The position numbers and the translations under genes were made by a program. From the NCBI GenBank assembly GCA_023412005.1, contig JAEYOE010000010.1, positions 62,001 through 126,000 of the forward strand: a stretch of 64,000 nucleotides of DNA. Reading direction: 5' to 3'. This DNA comes from Bacillota bacterium. GTDB taxonomy: Bacteria; Bacillota; Clostridia; Christensenellales; SZUA-584. This document shows, piece by piece, positions 41,121 to 48,986 of the stretch. The notes under the pieces are model-generated. The model did no database searches. It was not told the origin of the DNA and saw nothing but the letters and a program-made list of their open reading frames with translations. Within the stretch, counting starts at the first letter, position 1. The number at the start of each line of letters is the position of its first letter.

Positions 41121-41855
41121 TTAAATCACCATACCGCCATCCACCACAAGCACCTGTCCGGTGATGTAAGATGCGCGTTCACTGCACAGGAACGCCACCA
41201 GATTGGCCACATCCGAAGGGTCACCGAAACGTTTTAAAGCGGTTGCCTGTTTCATTCTCTCCTTCAGGTCATCGCTCAGATCGTGTGTCATGGCTGTTTC
41301 TATGAAGCCGGGTGCCACTGCGTTCACGCAAATGCCGCGTGCACCCATTTCCTTCGCGCAGGATTTCGTGAGCCCGATCATCGCCGCTTTGGATGCAGCG
41401 TAGTTCGCCTGACCGGCGTTACCCATAATGCCCACCACCGATGTGATGTTTACGATGCGCCCCTGCCGTTTTTTTATCATATAGCTACCGGCCTCTCGTG
41501 AGCAGAAAAAGCATGAATCGATGTTGGCACGCATCACACGCAGGTATTGCTCATCGCTCATGCGCATCAGCAGCCCGTCGTCGGTAATGCCTGCGTTGTT
41601 GATCAGCGCAAAAAGACCGCCCAGTGATTCGATACACTGCGCGACCGCCTTTTTGCATCCATCACCGGTTGTCAGATCTGCTTTTACGGTAATGGCTTTT
41701 TGGCCGAGTTTATTGATCTGCTGCGCAACCTCTTCGGCTTTTTGCGTGTTGCCGTTGTAATGCACCGCGATGTCAAACCCTTGTGCCGCCAGTTCCAGCG
41801 CGATGGCCTGACCGATACCGCCGGAGGCTCCGGTTACCAATGCTGCTTGGCTCAT
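41121..41855 (-). CDS. fabG: 3-oxoacyl-ACP reductase FabG
   Basis: A 244-residue short-chain dehydrogenase that reduces 3-oxoacyl-ACP with NADPH. ALVTGASGGIGQAIALELA is the nucleotide loop, NNAG appears near residue 88, and the catalytic Ser...Tyr-x-x-x-Lys is in NITSVVGIMGNAGQANYAAS followed by KAAMIG. It overlaps fabD by four bases, indicating translational coupling. Confidence 0.97.
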   Translation of the reverse strand: MSQAALVTGASGGIGQAIALELAAQGFDIAVHYNGNTQKAEEVAQQINKLGQKAITVKADLTTGDGCKKAVAQCIESLGGLFALINNAGITDDGLLMRMSDEQYLRVMRANIDSCFFCSREAGSYMIKKRQGRIVNITSVVGIMGNAGQANYAASKAAMIGLTKSCAKEMGARGICVNAVAPGFIETAMTHDLSDDLKERMKQATALKRFGDPSDVANLVAFLCSERASYITGQVLVVDGGMVI

Positions 41856-42772
41856 TTTTTAACCTCGCTGATCAGTTTTTCAAGTGTTGCCGCATCACGC
41901 ACCGAAAACACCTCTGTTTCCTTCGATACGCGGCGCTTGAGCATTTTAGAAAGCACATTCGAAGGGCCGATTTCTATGAACCGCTCCACACCGCCTGCGA
42001 TCATGTGTTCAATGCAGCCGTGCCATTGCACGCGGCTGCGCATCTGTTCCACCAGCAGCGCCCTTATGTCGCCGCCGCCCGGATATGGAGCCCCGAGTGC
42101 ATTCGCATACACGATGCCGCTGATATCACCGAACGTCTCGCTCTGAAGCGTTTTGTCAAACGCTTCGGAGGCCGTCCGCAATAGCGGCGCGTGTGACGGG
42201 CCTGCGACAGAGAGCAGCGCCGTCATTTTGGCACCCATGCTGTCGAACCGTTCCTTCAGCGCGTTAAGCTGCGCCGTGTAACCCGCTACCACCGTCTGCA
42301 TTTCGGAGAGATGGTTCGCCACATACGCATCCTTCACGTCCGCGATTATCCTCTCCACCTCGTCAGCCGTAAACCCAATCACCGAGAGCATGCCGCCCGT
42401 CCCCGGCGCAAACGCGCCATCCATAATGCGGCCTCTTTCGCGAACCAACGCAGCGCCTTGTGCCGCGCCGAACACGCCGGCAGCGCATAAAGCACTGTAT
42501 TCGCCGAGCGACAGCCCTGCGAAAACCTGCGCGTCGATACCGGCATCTCGAACGAGGGCGAGCAGCGATACGCTGTGCGCGAAAATCGCGGGCTGAATCA
42601 TCTCGCCGCCGGTCATACCGTCTCCTTCAAAGCACGCGGCTTTGAGGTTTAGCTTTGCACCGTCACTGCATGCGTCAAACGTTTGCTTGTAAACGTTAAA
42701 ATAATCGTATAAGTCCGCTCCCATGCCAACCGTCTGAGCGCCTTGACCGGGAAATAAAAATGCCGTCTTCAT
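41852..42772 (-). CDS. fabD: Malonyl-CoA:ACP transacylase FabD
   Basis: A 306-residue enzyme that loads malonate onto ACP. TAFLFPGQGAQTVGMG opens the protein, the nucleophile Ser is in FAGLSLGEYSALCAAG near residue 90, the Arg in ALVRERGRIMDGAF near 117 and the His in VAGPSHAPLLRTA near 200. It overlaps both neighbours by four bases. Confidence 0.97.
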   Translation of the reverse strand: MKTAFLFPGQGAQTVGMGADLYDYFNVYKQTFDACSDGAKLNLKAACFEGDGMTGGEMIQPAIFAHSVSLLALVRDAGIDAQVFAGLSLGEYSALCAAGVFGAAQGAALVRERGRIMDGAFAPGTGGMLSVIGFTADEVERIIADVKDAYVANHLSEMQTVVAGYTAQLNALKERFDSMGAKMTALLSVAGPSHAPLLRTASEAFDKTLQSETFGDISGIVYANALGAPYPGGGDIRALLVEQMRSRVQWHGCIEHMIAGGVERFIEIGPSNVLSKMLKRRVSKETEVFSVRDAATLEKLISEVKK

Positions 42773-43722
42773 GGCTTCACCTTAAGCCGGCTGCATACGT
42801 TTTGACACACGCTTTCCAATCGCTCTTGATCGAAAAGCTCCTCGATGATTTCCTTCGCCGTCTGAATCTTATCCAGCATACACGCGCACTGGCCGGCCAT
42901 AAACGAGCCGCTCTCCGCGTCGCCGAGCAGCACCGCTTTTTGCAGCGACCCCTGCCCCAGCTCTTCCAGCTTTTGTGCCGCGTTTTCCTCGTACTCCACG
43001 CGCGCCATCTCTCTGACGAGCGGGCTCCTCAAAAGACGTACCGGATGCCCCGTGATACGGCCTGTCACCTTGCTGTCGATATCCTTGGCTTTAATCACGC
43101 GCCGTTTATACTCGTCGTGCGCCGTGCATTCCTGCGCGAGAATAAAGCGCGTGCCCACCTGCACACCAACTGCGCCGAGACAAAACGCTGCCGCCACGGT
43201 TTCCGCATCGAATATGCCGCCGGCCGCCACCACAGGGATGTTAACCGCACGCACAATATCCGGCACCAACACCATCGTGGTCAGTTCGCCGATATGTCCG
43301 CCCGCTTCGCCGCCTTCGGCAATTAAAAAGTCAGCCCCCGTGCGCTCCATCAAAATTGCAAGCGAACGGCTCGGTACCACCGGCGCCACAATACATCCGA
43401 CTTCCTTCCACATTTTCATGTACTCGGCCGGGTTACCCGCGCCTGTGATGACCACAGGTACCTTTTCATCTGCCACCAGCTGCGCAATTTCCTTAACAAA
43501 CGGGCTTAAGAGCATCACGTTGAGACCAAACGGCTTGTCCGTTTTTTCGCGGACAAGATGAATCTGTTCTTTAACCCAGTCTGCCGGTGCGTTGCCTGCG
43601 GCAATCACGCCTAGGCCGCCCGCCATCGAGACGGCGGCGGCAAGGCTTGCGTTCGATACCCAAGCCATTCCGCCCTGTATCACGGGATAGTCGATCTTCA
43701 GCAGCTCGCTGATGTTACGCAT
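42769..43722 (-). CDS. fabK: FMN-dependent enoyl-ACP reductase FabK
   Basis: A 317-residue TIM-barrel flavoprotein of the FabK/nitronate monooxygenase family. YPVIQGGMAWVSNASLAAAV at the N-terminus, VVITGAGNPAEY near 90, and DFLIAEGGEAGGHIGE near 140 (the FMN and catalytic His region) match FabK of clostridia and streptococci. Location between acpP and fabD supports FabK over a nitronate monooxygenase. No FabI is present in the window. It overlaps acpP by eight bases. Confidence 0.94.
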   Translation of the reverse strand: MRNISELLKIDYPVIQGGMAWVSNASLAAAVSMAGGLGVIAAGNAPADWVKEQIHLVREKTDKPFGLNVMLLSPFVKEIAQLVADEKVPVVITGAGNPAEYMKMWKEVGCIVAPVVPSRSLAILMERTGADFLIAEGGEAGGHIGELTTMVLVPDIVRAVNIPVVAAGGIFDAETVAAAFCLGAVGVQVGTRFILAQECTAHDEYKRRVIKAKDIDSKVTGRITGHPVRLLRSPLVREMARVEYEENAAQKLEELGQGSLQKAVLLGDAESGSFMAGQCACMLDKIQTAKEIIEELFDQERLESVCQNVCSRLKVKP

Positions 43723-43945
43723 TTTTCTTACCTTCCAAATAAGTGACCAGGTCGCCCACGGTTTTGATGTCTTTCACATCTTCGTTAGGAATCTTGATGT
43801 CTGTCTGCTTCTCGAGTTCAATCAACATTTCCACCATGTCGAGCGAATCCATTTCAAAATCGTCTACAAAGCTGGAATCGGATGTGATGTCCTCTCTCTT
43901 TAAATCGAGCTGCTCCATTAAATTTTTGATAATGAGTTCTTCCAT
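43715..43945 (-). CDS. acpP: Acyl carrier protein
   Basis: A 76-residue acidic four-helix protein. The phosphopantetheine attachment Ser34 is in FEMDSLDMVEMLIELEKQTD, and DIKTVGDLVTYLEGK closes the fold. It carries the growing acyl chain between all Fab enzymes of this operon. It lies between fabH and fabK with GGAGG upstream of ATG 43945. Confidence 0.97.
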   Translation of the reverse strand: MEELIIKNLMEQLDLKREDITSDSSFVDDFEMDSLDMVEMLIELEKQTDIKIPNEDVKDIKTVGDLVTYLEGKKNA

Positions 43946-43964
43946 TTTCTTTTCCTCCGTTAAA

Positions 43965-44936
43965 TTATATTGTCCAATCTATCACAACTCCGCCGCAGGA
44001 TAACCCCGCGCCAAAACCGACAAGGGCAACTCTGTCACCCTTTTTCAGCCAGCCTTTTTCATAGGCATCAAATATGGCGATGGGAATTGTGGCGGATGAT
44101 GTATTGGCATATTCGCCGATATTAATAAAATACTGTTCATATTGAAAATCCATTTTTCGAATCACATAGTCAATAATCTTCTCGTTGGCTTGATGCGGTA
44201 TCACCTTATTATAAGGCTTGTCGCCGCACATCTGCAAAAGTTTTCTTAAAACATCTTCCACAGCAGCCACGGCATAGGTGAACACGTCGGTGCCCGACAT
44301 ATGAATGTATTCCGTCTCGATATTTTCCACCGGGTAAAACGGGGTGCTGCGTTTTTCTCTGCGTCCATACAGCACGTCCTCCTTGTCTGCCGTTCCGAAA
44401 AGCAGCGGATGATGAATACACTGCTTTTCGCTGCGCTTCAATACAACGGCACCCGCACCGTCTCCGAAAAGCACACAGGTGCGCCTGTCGGTCCAGTCGG
44501 CATATTTTGTGAGAGCTTCGCTTGCTATCACCAGCGCATTGTCAATATTCAATGTGTCCATCAGGCTGGCTGCCGTAATCAGCCCAAATACAAAACCGGT
44601 GCACCCCGCGCTTAAATCCATCGCGACAGCGTTGATATCAAGCTTCTTTTTAACGTAATCGGCCATAGAGGGCGTCACATATTCGCTGGTGATTGTGCTT
44701 CCAATGATGAGCCCGATATCCTCACCTTTCATTCCCGCATGGTCAAGCGCTTTTTGTGCCGCTTCCACGGCCATGTCTACCACTGTCTCGCCTGCCGTGA
44801 TGCGGCGGGTATGTATCCCTGTGCGTTTAACTATCCATTCATCGTTCGTTTCTACGAGTCGTTCCATATCGTGATTTGTCACCACAAGCGAAGGCACCAC
44901 CTTCGATACGCCTGCGATTTCCACTGATGCAATCAA
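43965..44936 (-). CDS. fabH: 3-oxoacyl-ACP synthase III FabH
   Basis: A 323-residue initiating condensing enzyme that joins acetyl- or branched acyl-CoA to malonyl-ACP. The catalytic Cys112 is in AVAMDLSAGCTGFVFGLI, the His in KVIPHQANEKIIDYV near 245 and the Asn in YFINIGEYANTSSATI near 275. TGIHTRRITAGE near residue 40 is the CoA-site Trp/Arg region. It follows accA by two bases. Confidence 0.97.
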   Translation of the reverse strand: MIASVEIAGVSKVVPSLVVTNHDMERLVETNDEWIVKRTGIHTRRITAGETVVDMAVEAAQKALDHAGMKGEDIGLIIGSTITSEYVTPSMADYVKKKLDINAVAMDLSAGCTGFVFGLITAASLMDTLNIDNALVIASEALTKYADWTDRRTCVLFGDGAGAVVLKRSEKQCIHHPLLFGTADKEDVLYGRREKRSTPFYPVENIETEYIHMSGTDVFTYAVAAVEDVLRKLLQMCGDKPYNKVIPHQANEKIIDYVIRKMDFQYEQYFINIGEYANTSSATIPIAIFDAYEKGWLKKGDRVALVGFGAGLSCGGVVIDWTI

Positions 44937-44938
44937 TT

Positions 44939-45760
44939 TTAAAGTCCTCTCATATTTAAGAATTTTTCACGCCGTTTTTCAAGTATCCTGTCGGCCGGTA
45001 AACGAACGAGCCGATTTAAACACTGGGCAATTTCACGCCGAATCTCTTCAACGCTTTTGTCCATGTTGAATCGGTCGAACCCTTCCGGCTCCTCAATTAC
45101 ACAATCTACAATATTAAAGCGTTTTAAGTCTTCCGCCGTCAGCTTTAAATTCTTGGCAGCTTCCTTGGCAAGCGACGAATCCTTAAACAATATCGACGCG
45201 CACCCCTCGGGCGATATCACGGAAAAATAGCCGTTTTCCATCATAATCATCCAGTCTGAAAGCGAAAGCGCAAGCGCACCGCCGCTGCCGCCTTCTCCTA
45301 TGATGATGGAAATAACGGGGACTTTCACCGTCGCCATCGCTTTCAAGTGTTCCGCAATCACAAGGCCCTGCCCGCGTTCCTCGGCCTGCACACCCGGAAA
45401 CGCGCCGGGTGTATCCACGAAGCAGATCACTGGCCGCCCGAATTTTTCTGCCTGAGCCAGCGCACGCATCGATTTGCGATAGCCTTCCGGATGCGGCATG
45501 CCGAAATTACAGCGCATGCGTTCTTCGAGCGTATGCCCTTTTTGCTGCCCGATGACGGTAACTGGCCAACCTTCAAACCATGCGATTGCCGTTATGATCG
45601 ATTCGTCGTCACCATAAACACGGTCGCCTCTCACTTCAAAGATGCCGGTAAACAGTTTTTCTATATAGTCCCTGGCCTGAGGTCTGTGTTCCTTGCGCGC
45701 GCTCAAAACGCGCTGCCAAGGCATCACCTCAGCGCTGCGATCAACCTCTTTTATTGCCAT
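44939..45760 (-). CDS. accA: Acetyl-CoA carboxylase carboxyltransferase subunit alpha
   Basis: A 273-residue crotonase-fold subunit that with AccD transfers CO2 from carboxybiotin to acetyl-CoA. HTLEERMRCNFGMPHPEGYR, CFVDTPGAFPGVQAEERGQG and ISIIIGEGGSGGALALSLSD are typical; the two glycine-rich stretches bind acetyl-CoA and carboxybiotin. It is shorter than the 310-320 residues of proteobacterial AccA because the N-terminal helical extension is reduced, usual for clostridia. It overlaps accD by 20 bases. Confidence 0.96.
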   Translation of the reverse strand: MAIKEVDRSAEVMPWQRVLSARKEHRPQARDYIEKLFTGIFEVRGDRVYGDDESIITAIAWFEGWPVTVIGQQKGHTLEERMRCNFGMPHPEGYRKSMRALAQAEKFGRPVICFVDTPGAFPGVQAEERGQGLVIAEHLKAMATVKVPVISIIIGEGGSGGALALSLSDWMIMMENGYFSVISPEGCASILFKDSSLAKEAAKNLKLTAEDLKRFNIVDCVIEEPEGFDRFNMDKSVEEIRREIAQCLNRLVRLPADRILEKRREKFLNMRGL

Positions 45761-46634
45761 CGTTAACCTTTTCCTTTACTATCGATTTCACGCTTTGGGC
45801 ATCCCTGCGCTCGTGTAGCGACAGCACCTCACCCAACGTGTCGCGCAGATCCTTTCTCTCCACGATGCGGTCAATCAAGCCGTGCTTATAAAGATACTCC
45901 GCCGTCTGAAAACCTTGAGGCAAATCTTCTTTCACCGTCTGCTGAATCACGCGCGGCCCCGCAAAACCAATCAACGCGCCGGGTTCCGCGATGGTGATGT
46001 CGCCCTGCATCGCAAAGCTTGCCGTCACGCCACCCGTCGTCGGGTGTGTCAGCACATTCACATGCAGCAGCTGCTGCTCACCATGTTTGGCCAGCGCAAT
46101 GGTGGTGCGCGACATCTGCATCAGCGACAAAATGCCTTCCTGCATGCGTGCACCGCCGGACGCGCAGAAAATCACAAGAGGCAATTCATTCAACGTGGCG
46201 AATTCGGTGATGATAACGATCTTTTCACCCACCACCGTGCCCATGCTGCCCATCATAAAGTACGAATCCATCACAGCAAGAGCCGTACTGACGCCCTTGA
46301 TGCGCGCTTTGCCGATTACAACGCCTTCCTGCGAATTGTTTTTTGACTTTTCGCTGGCGATTCTTGTTTTGTACCCCGGAAAAGAGAGCGGGTCTGAGCT
46401 TTCCGCTTCACGCTCAATCTCAATGAAGCTGCCCGGGTCAACAATCATCTCAATGCGCTTGTACGCGGGCTGACGGAACAACGCGCCGCAATAAGGGCAG
46501 ATCGAATCGTTCGCGTGAACGATATCTGAAATGATGTCCTTGCCGCATCTGTCGCAATGCAGTTTTTTAATATCGGAATTCTCTTTGTTCCCCAGCGATA
46601 CGCCGGGTTCTATTGTTTCTGTAAACAGTTTCAT
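45741..46634 (-). CDS. accD: Acetyl-CoA carboxylase carboxyltransferase subunit beta
   Basis: A 297-residue subunit with an N-terminal four-Cys zinc ribbon (LHCDRCGKDIISDIVHAND, then ICPYCG) and a crotonase-fold domain with VIFCASGGARMQEGILSLMQ and PTTGGVTASFAMQGDITIAE. It forms the alpha2-beta2 carboxyltransferase with AccA. The zinc ribbon binds nucleic acid in E. coli and can link activity to translation; whether so here is unknown. It overlaps accC by four bases. Confidence 0.96.
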   Translation of the reverse strand: MKLFTETIEPGVSLGNKENSDIKKLHCDRCGKDIISDIVHANDSICPYCGALFRQPAYKRIEMIVDPGSFIEIEREAESSDPLSFPGYKTRIASEKSKNNSQEGVVIGKARIKGVSTALAVMDSYFMMGSMGTVVGEKIVIITEFATLNELPLVIFCASGGARMQEGILSLMQMSRTTIALAKHGEQQLLHVNVLTHPTTGGVTASFAMQGDITIAEPGALIGFAGPRVIQQTVKEDLPQGFQTAEYLYKHGLIDRIVERKDLRDTLGEVLSLHERRDAQSVKSIVKEKVNDGNKRG

Positions 46635-47992
46635 AGCTTCTCCTGACTAAAACGGTTCAAGAAAACCTTCTCAATCCATTTTGTGTGGACGCGGCCGGCC
46701 GCAAAATCACTGTCCGCCAGCATCGCACGCGCAAACTCAGTATTATGAGAAACACCGTCAATTTTCAATTCATCCAGCGTCGCCATGCTCAGCGAGATGG
46801 CTTCCTGTCTGTCATCAGCGGTGCAAATCACCTTCATAATCATCGAATCGTAAAACGGAGATATCTCGTCACCCGCAGCAAAGCCGGTGTCGATACGAAC
46901 ACCGCAGCCGCCCGGCAGTGTCATCGCCTTGATGCGTCCGGGAGACGGCCTGAAGTTTTGCTGGACGTTTTCGGCATTAATGCGGCATTCAATAGAATGC
47001 CCGCGCGGCACGATATGATCCTGCGGAATCGTCAGATGATGACCGAGAGCCACCTGAATCTGTGCTTTTATCAGATCCACGCCGAATATGCTCTCCGTAA
47101 CGGGATGTTCCACCTGAATGCGCGTATTCATTTCCATGAAATAAAACTTGTTGTCTTTTGAAAGCAGAAATTCCACGGTTCCCGCATTTATATAATTGAC
47201 GCATTGAGCGATTTTAACGGCTGTGTTTTGAATGTCCTGAAGAACCGCCTCATCCACGTTAACTGCAGGCGCTTCTTCGAGCAGCTTTTGGTTTTTACGC
47301 TGCAGGCTGCATTCGCGCGTACCGAAATGACGCGTATTGCCGTGCGCGTCGGCAAGAATCTGCACCTCTATATGCCGTGCGTCGGACAGATAAGCTTCCA
47401 TATACACGCTTTTGTCGCCGAAAGACAGCTCAGCCTCACGGCAGACGAGCGGAAACTCCTTCTCAAGCTCCGCGGCGCTGCGAACAATGCGAATGCCTTT
47501 ACCGCCGCCGCCTTTGGCTGCTTTGATCATGAGTGGATAGCCCACTTTTTTTGCAATACTGAGCGCTGAAGCAAGGCTGTCGACGGTGCCCTCGGAACCC
47601 GGCACCACCGGAAATCCGTTATTAATCATTGTTTTTCGCGCGCACTGCTTGTCTCCGAGCAGCTGCATCGCCTCTGCGTCAGGCCCGATGAATGTGATGC
47701 CTTCCTCTTCACAGGCCAGCCGAAATGCGGCGCTTTCCGATAGAAAACCCACGCCCGGATGAATCAACTCCGCGCCGTAAGCGCGTGCCGCCGCAATAAT
47801 GCTTTCAATATTCAGATAGCTTTTATCGGCCTGTCTTGGCCCAATGCACACAGCTGCGTCCGCAATTCGTGTATGCATGCTTTTTTGATCATTCTCCGAA
47901 TAAACGGCAACCGTCTTAAGTCCCAGTTTTTTGCATGTGCGAATAATACGCACGGCAATTTCACCGCGCGCCGCAATCAAAACAGTCATCAT
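46631..47992 (-). CDS. accC: Biotin carboxylase subunit of acetyl-CoA carboxylase
   Basis: A 453-residue ATP-grasp enzyme that carboxylates biotin on AccB. I place the start at ATG 47992 (MMTVLIAARGEIAVRIIRTC), directly after the accB stop and about 9 bases after GAAGGA; an upstream ATG at 48028 would add 12 unrelated residues. ATP loop MIKAAKGGGGKGIRIV near 160, and YFMEMNTRIQVEHPVTES near 285 are intact. The usual I-A-N-R-G-E-I-A motif reads I-A-A-R-G-E-I-A here, an uncommon Asn to Ala change. Confidence 0.96.
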   Translation of the reverse strand: MMTVLIAARGEIAVRIIRTCKKLGLKTVAVYSENDQKSMHTRIADAAVCIGPRQADKSYLNIESIIAAARAYGAELIHPGVGFLSESAAFRLACEEEGITFIGPDAEAMQLLGDKQCARKTMINNGFPVVPGSEGTVDSLASALSIAKKVGYPLMIKAAKGGGGKGIRIVRSAAELEKEFPLVCREAELSFGDKSVYMEAYLSDARHIEVQILADAHGNTRHFGTRECSLQRKNQKLLEEAPAVNVDEAVLQDIQNTAVKIAQCVNYINAGTVEFLLSKDNKFYFMEMNTRIQVEHPVTESIFGVDLIKAQIQVALGHHLTIPQDHIVPRGHSIECRINAENVQQNFRPSPGRIKAMTLPGGCGVRIDTGFAAGDEISPFYDSMIMKVICTADDRQEAISLSMATLDELKIDGVSHNTEFARAMLADSDFAAGRVHTKWIEKVFLNRFSQEKL

Positions 47993-47993
47993 A

Positions 47994-48440
47994 TCAGTTT
48001 TCCTTCGTGTAAACAAAAAGCGCGTCACCGGCCACTAACGCTTCACTGTCGGCAACGAGCACACGCTCAATCACACCCGATTTGGGCGCGCAGACTTCAT
48101 TCATCATTTTCATGGCTTCAATAATACAAACAGTTTCCCCCTTGCGCACCTGTTGCCCTTCTTTTACAAAAGGTACAGCGCCGGGTTCTTTGGCAGCATA
48201 AAATACGCCGGATATCGGGGCAATAATATGATCTTCGATCTGAGGTTCTTCATCAGCTGCCGGTGAGGCACCTGCCGCCGACGCTTGCATGACAGGCTGA
48301 GCCATAACCGGTGCGGAAACGACCGGGACTGGTGCCAGCTTTTCCAGATTGATCTTGAGATCGTCAGTTTGAATCTCAATTTTACTGAACGACGATTTTT
48401 CTGCCTTGTCCATCAAGCTGAATATCTTATCTATATCCAT
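47994..48440 (-). CDS. accB: Biotin carboxyl carrier protein AccB
   Basis: A 148-residue carrier. Residues about 1-30 form a helical N-terminus (DIDKIFSLMDKAEKSSFSKI), then an Ala/Pro/Val-rich hinge (about 35-65), and a C-terminal biotinyl domain with the biotinylated Lys in CIIEAMKMMNEVCAPKSG and ADSEALVAGDALFVY at the end. It is the first gene of the operon; AAGGAGG-like GGAGGAAAAAG lies before ATG 48440. Confidence 0.95.
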   Translation of the reverse strand: MDIDKIFSLMDKAEKSSFSKIEIQTDDLKINLEKLAPVPVVSAPVMAQPVMQASAAGASPAADEEPQIEDHIIAPISGVFYAAKEPGAVPFVKEGQQVRKGETVCIIEAMKMMNEVCAPKSGVIERVLVADSEALVAGDALFVYTKEN

Positions 48441-48473
48441 TCTTTTTCCTCCATTGACGGTTTAGCAGACTTC

Positions 48474-48516
48474 ATTATAATGATATATATGATAACTAAG
48501 GTTAGTACTGCTAACC
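48474..48516 (-). promoter_or_regulatory. Promoter and candidate operator of the acc-fab operon
   Basis: TATAAT (48474-48479, minus strand) lies 33 bases before accB. The perfect inverted repeat GGTTAG-TACTG-CTAACC (48500-48516) covers the position expected for the -35 box (about 48497-48502, ACCTTA, not consensus). Half of it, TTAGTAC, resembles the FapR half-site known from Bacillus, but no fapR or fabT gene is in the operon, so the regulator is unassigned. Confidence 0.65.
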
Positions 48517-48858
48517 ATCTCACTGCCCAGAATATTAACATGGCACCGTTCATAAGTCAATTCGATGATTATGAACAAATTTTACATTTTGTATCAAATC
48601 TTCATTATACCTAATGAGGATTCTTCGGCAAAACGGATAAAATCCACATCGTTTTTTACGAAAGATTTGCGTTTTTCATTTTTTATTTACTATTTATTTA
48701 GATTGCGTTATACAAACGGAAGAAACTTTTAAAAACTTAAGCATAGAACCATTCGCATTATCTATCACTTACTCCATTCTGTTGACAATACGATGATATT
48801 TGTACTTTTTTATGTTATTGTCTTTGTTTGTAAAGAAAAAAATTTAAAATCTCTGTTT
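48517..48858. other. AT-rich divergent spacer
   Basis: Between the acc-fab operon and the SpoIID-like gene the sequence is AT-rich with no convincing coding region. TTGACA at 48782-48787 lacks a well-spaced -10. Apart from the promoters on each side I see nothing specific. Confidence 0.55.
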
Positions 48859-48926
48859 TTGACTATACTTTTATGTTAATATATGATATAAAGTACGTAA
48901 TGCAAATTGTTACGCAAATATTGCGT
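48859..48926 (+). promoter_or_regulatory. Promoter and leader inverted repeat of the SpoIID-like gene
   Basis: TTGACT (48859-48864) and TATGAT (48882-48887) with a 17-base spacer lie 100 bases before the gene. The leader holds the perfect inverted repeat ACGCAA-ATA-TTGCGT (48912-48926), a possible operator or roadblock site. Confidence 0.72.
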
Positions 48927-48986
48927 TAATATTACAATATTGCCGTGTCATTTGCACGAGCTGCCATTTAGGAGTTGGAAATACGA

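Noticed and set aside
39900..48400. Many open plus-strand frames in the acc-fab operon
   Set aside because: They are antisense to highly conserved enzymes, follow codon-position bias and have no ribosome sites.
48497..48516. Definite FapR operator upstream of accB
   Set aside because: Only half of the site resembles the known FapR sequence, the centre spacing differs and no fapR gene is present, so I report a candidate operator only.
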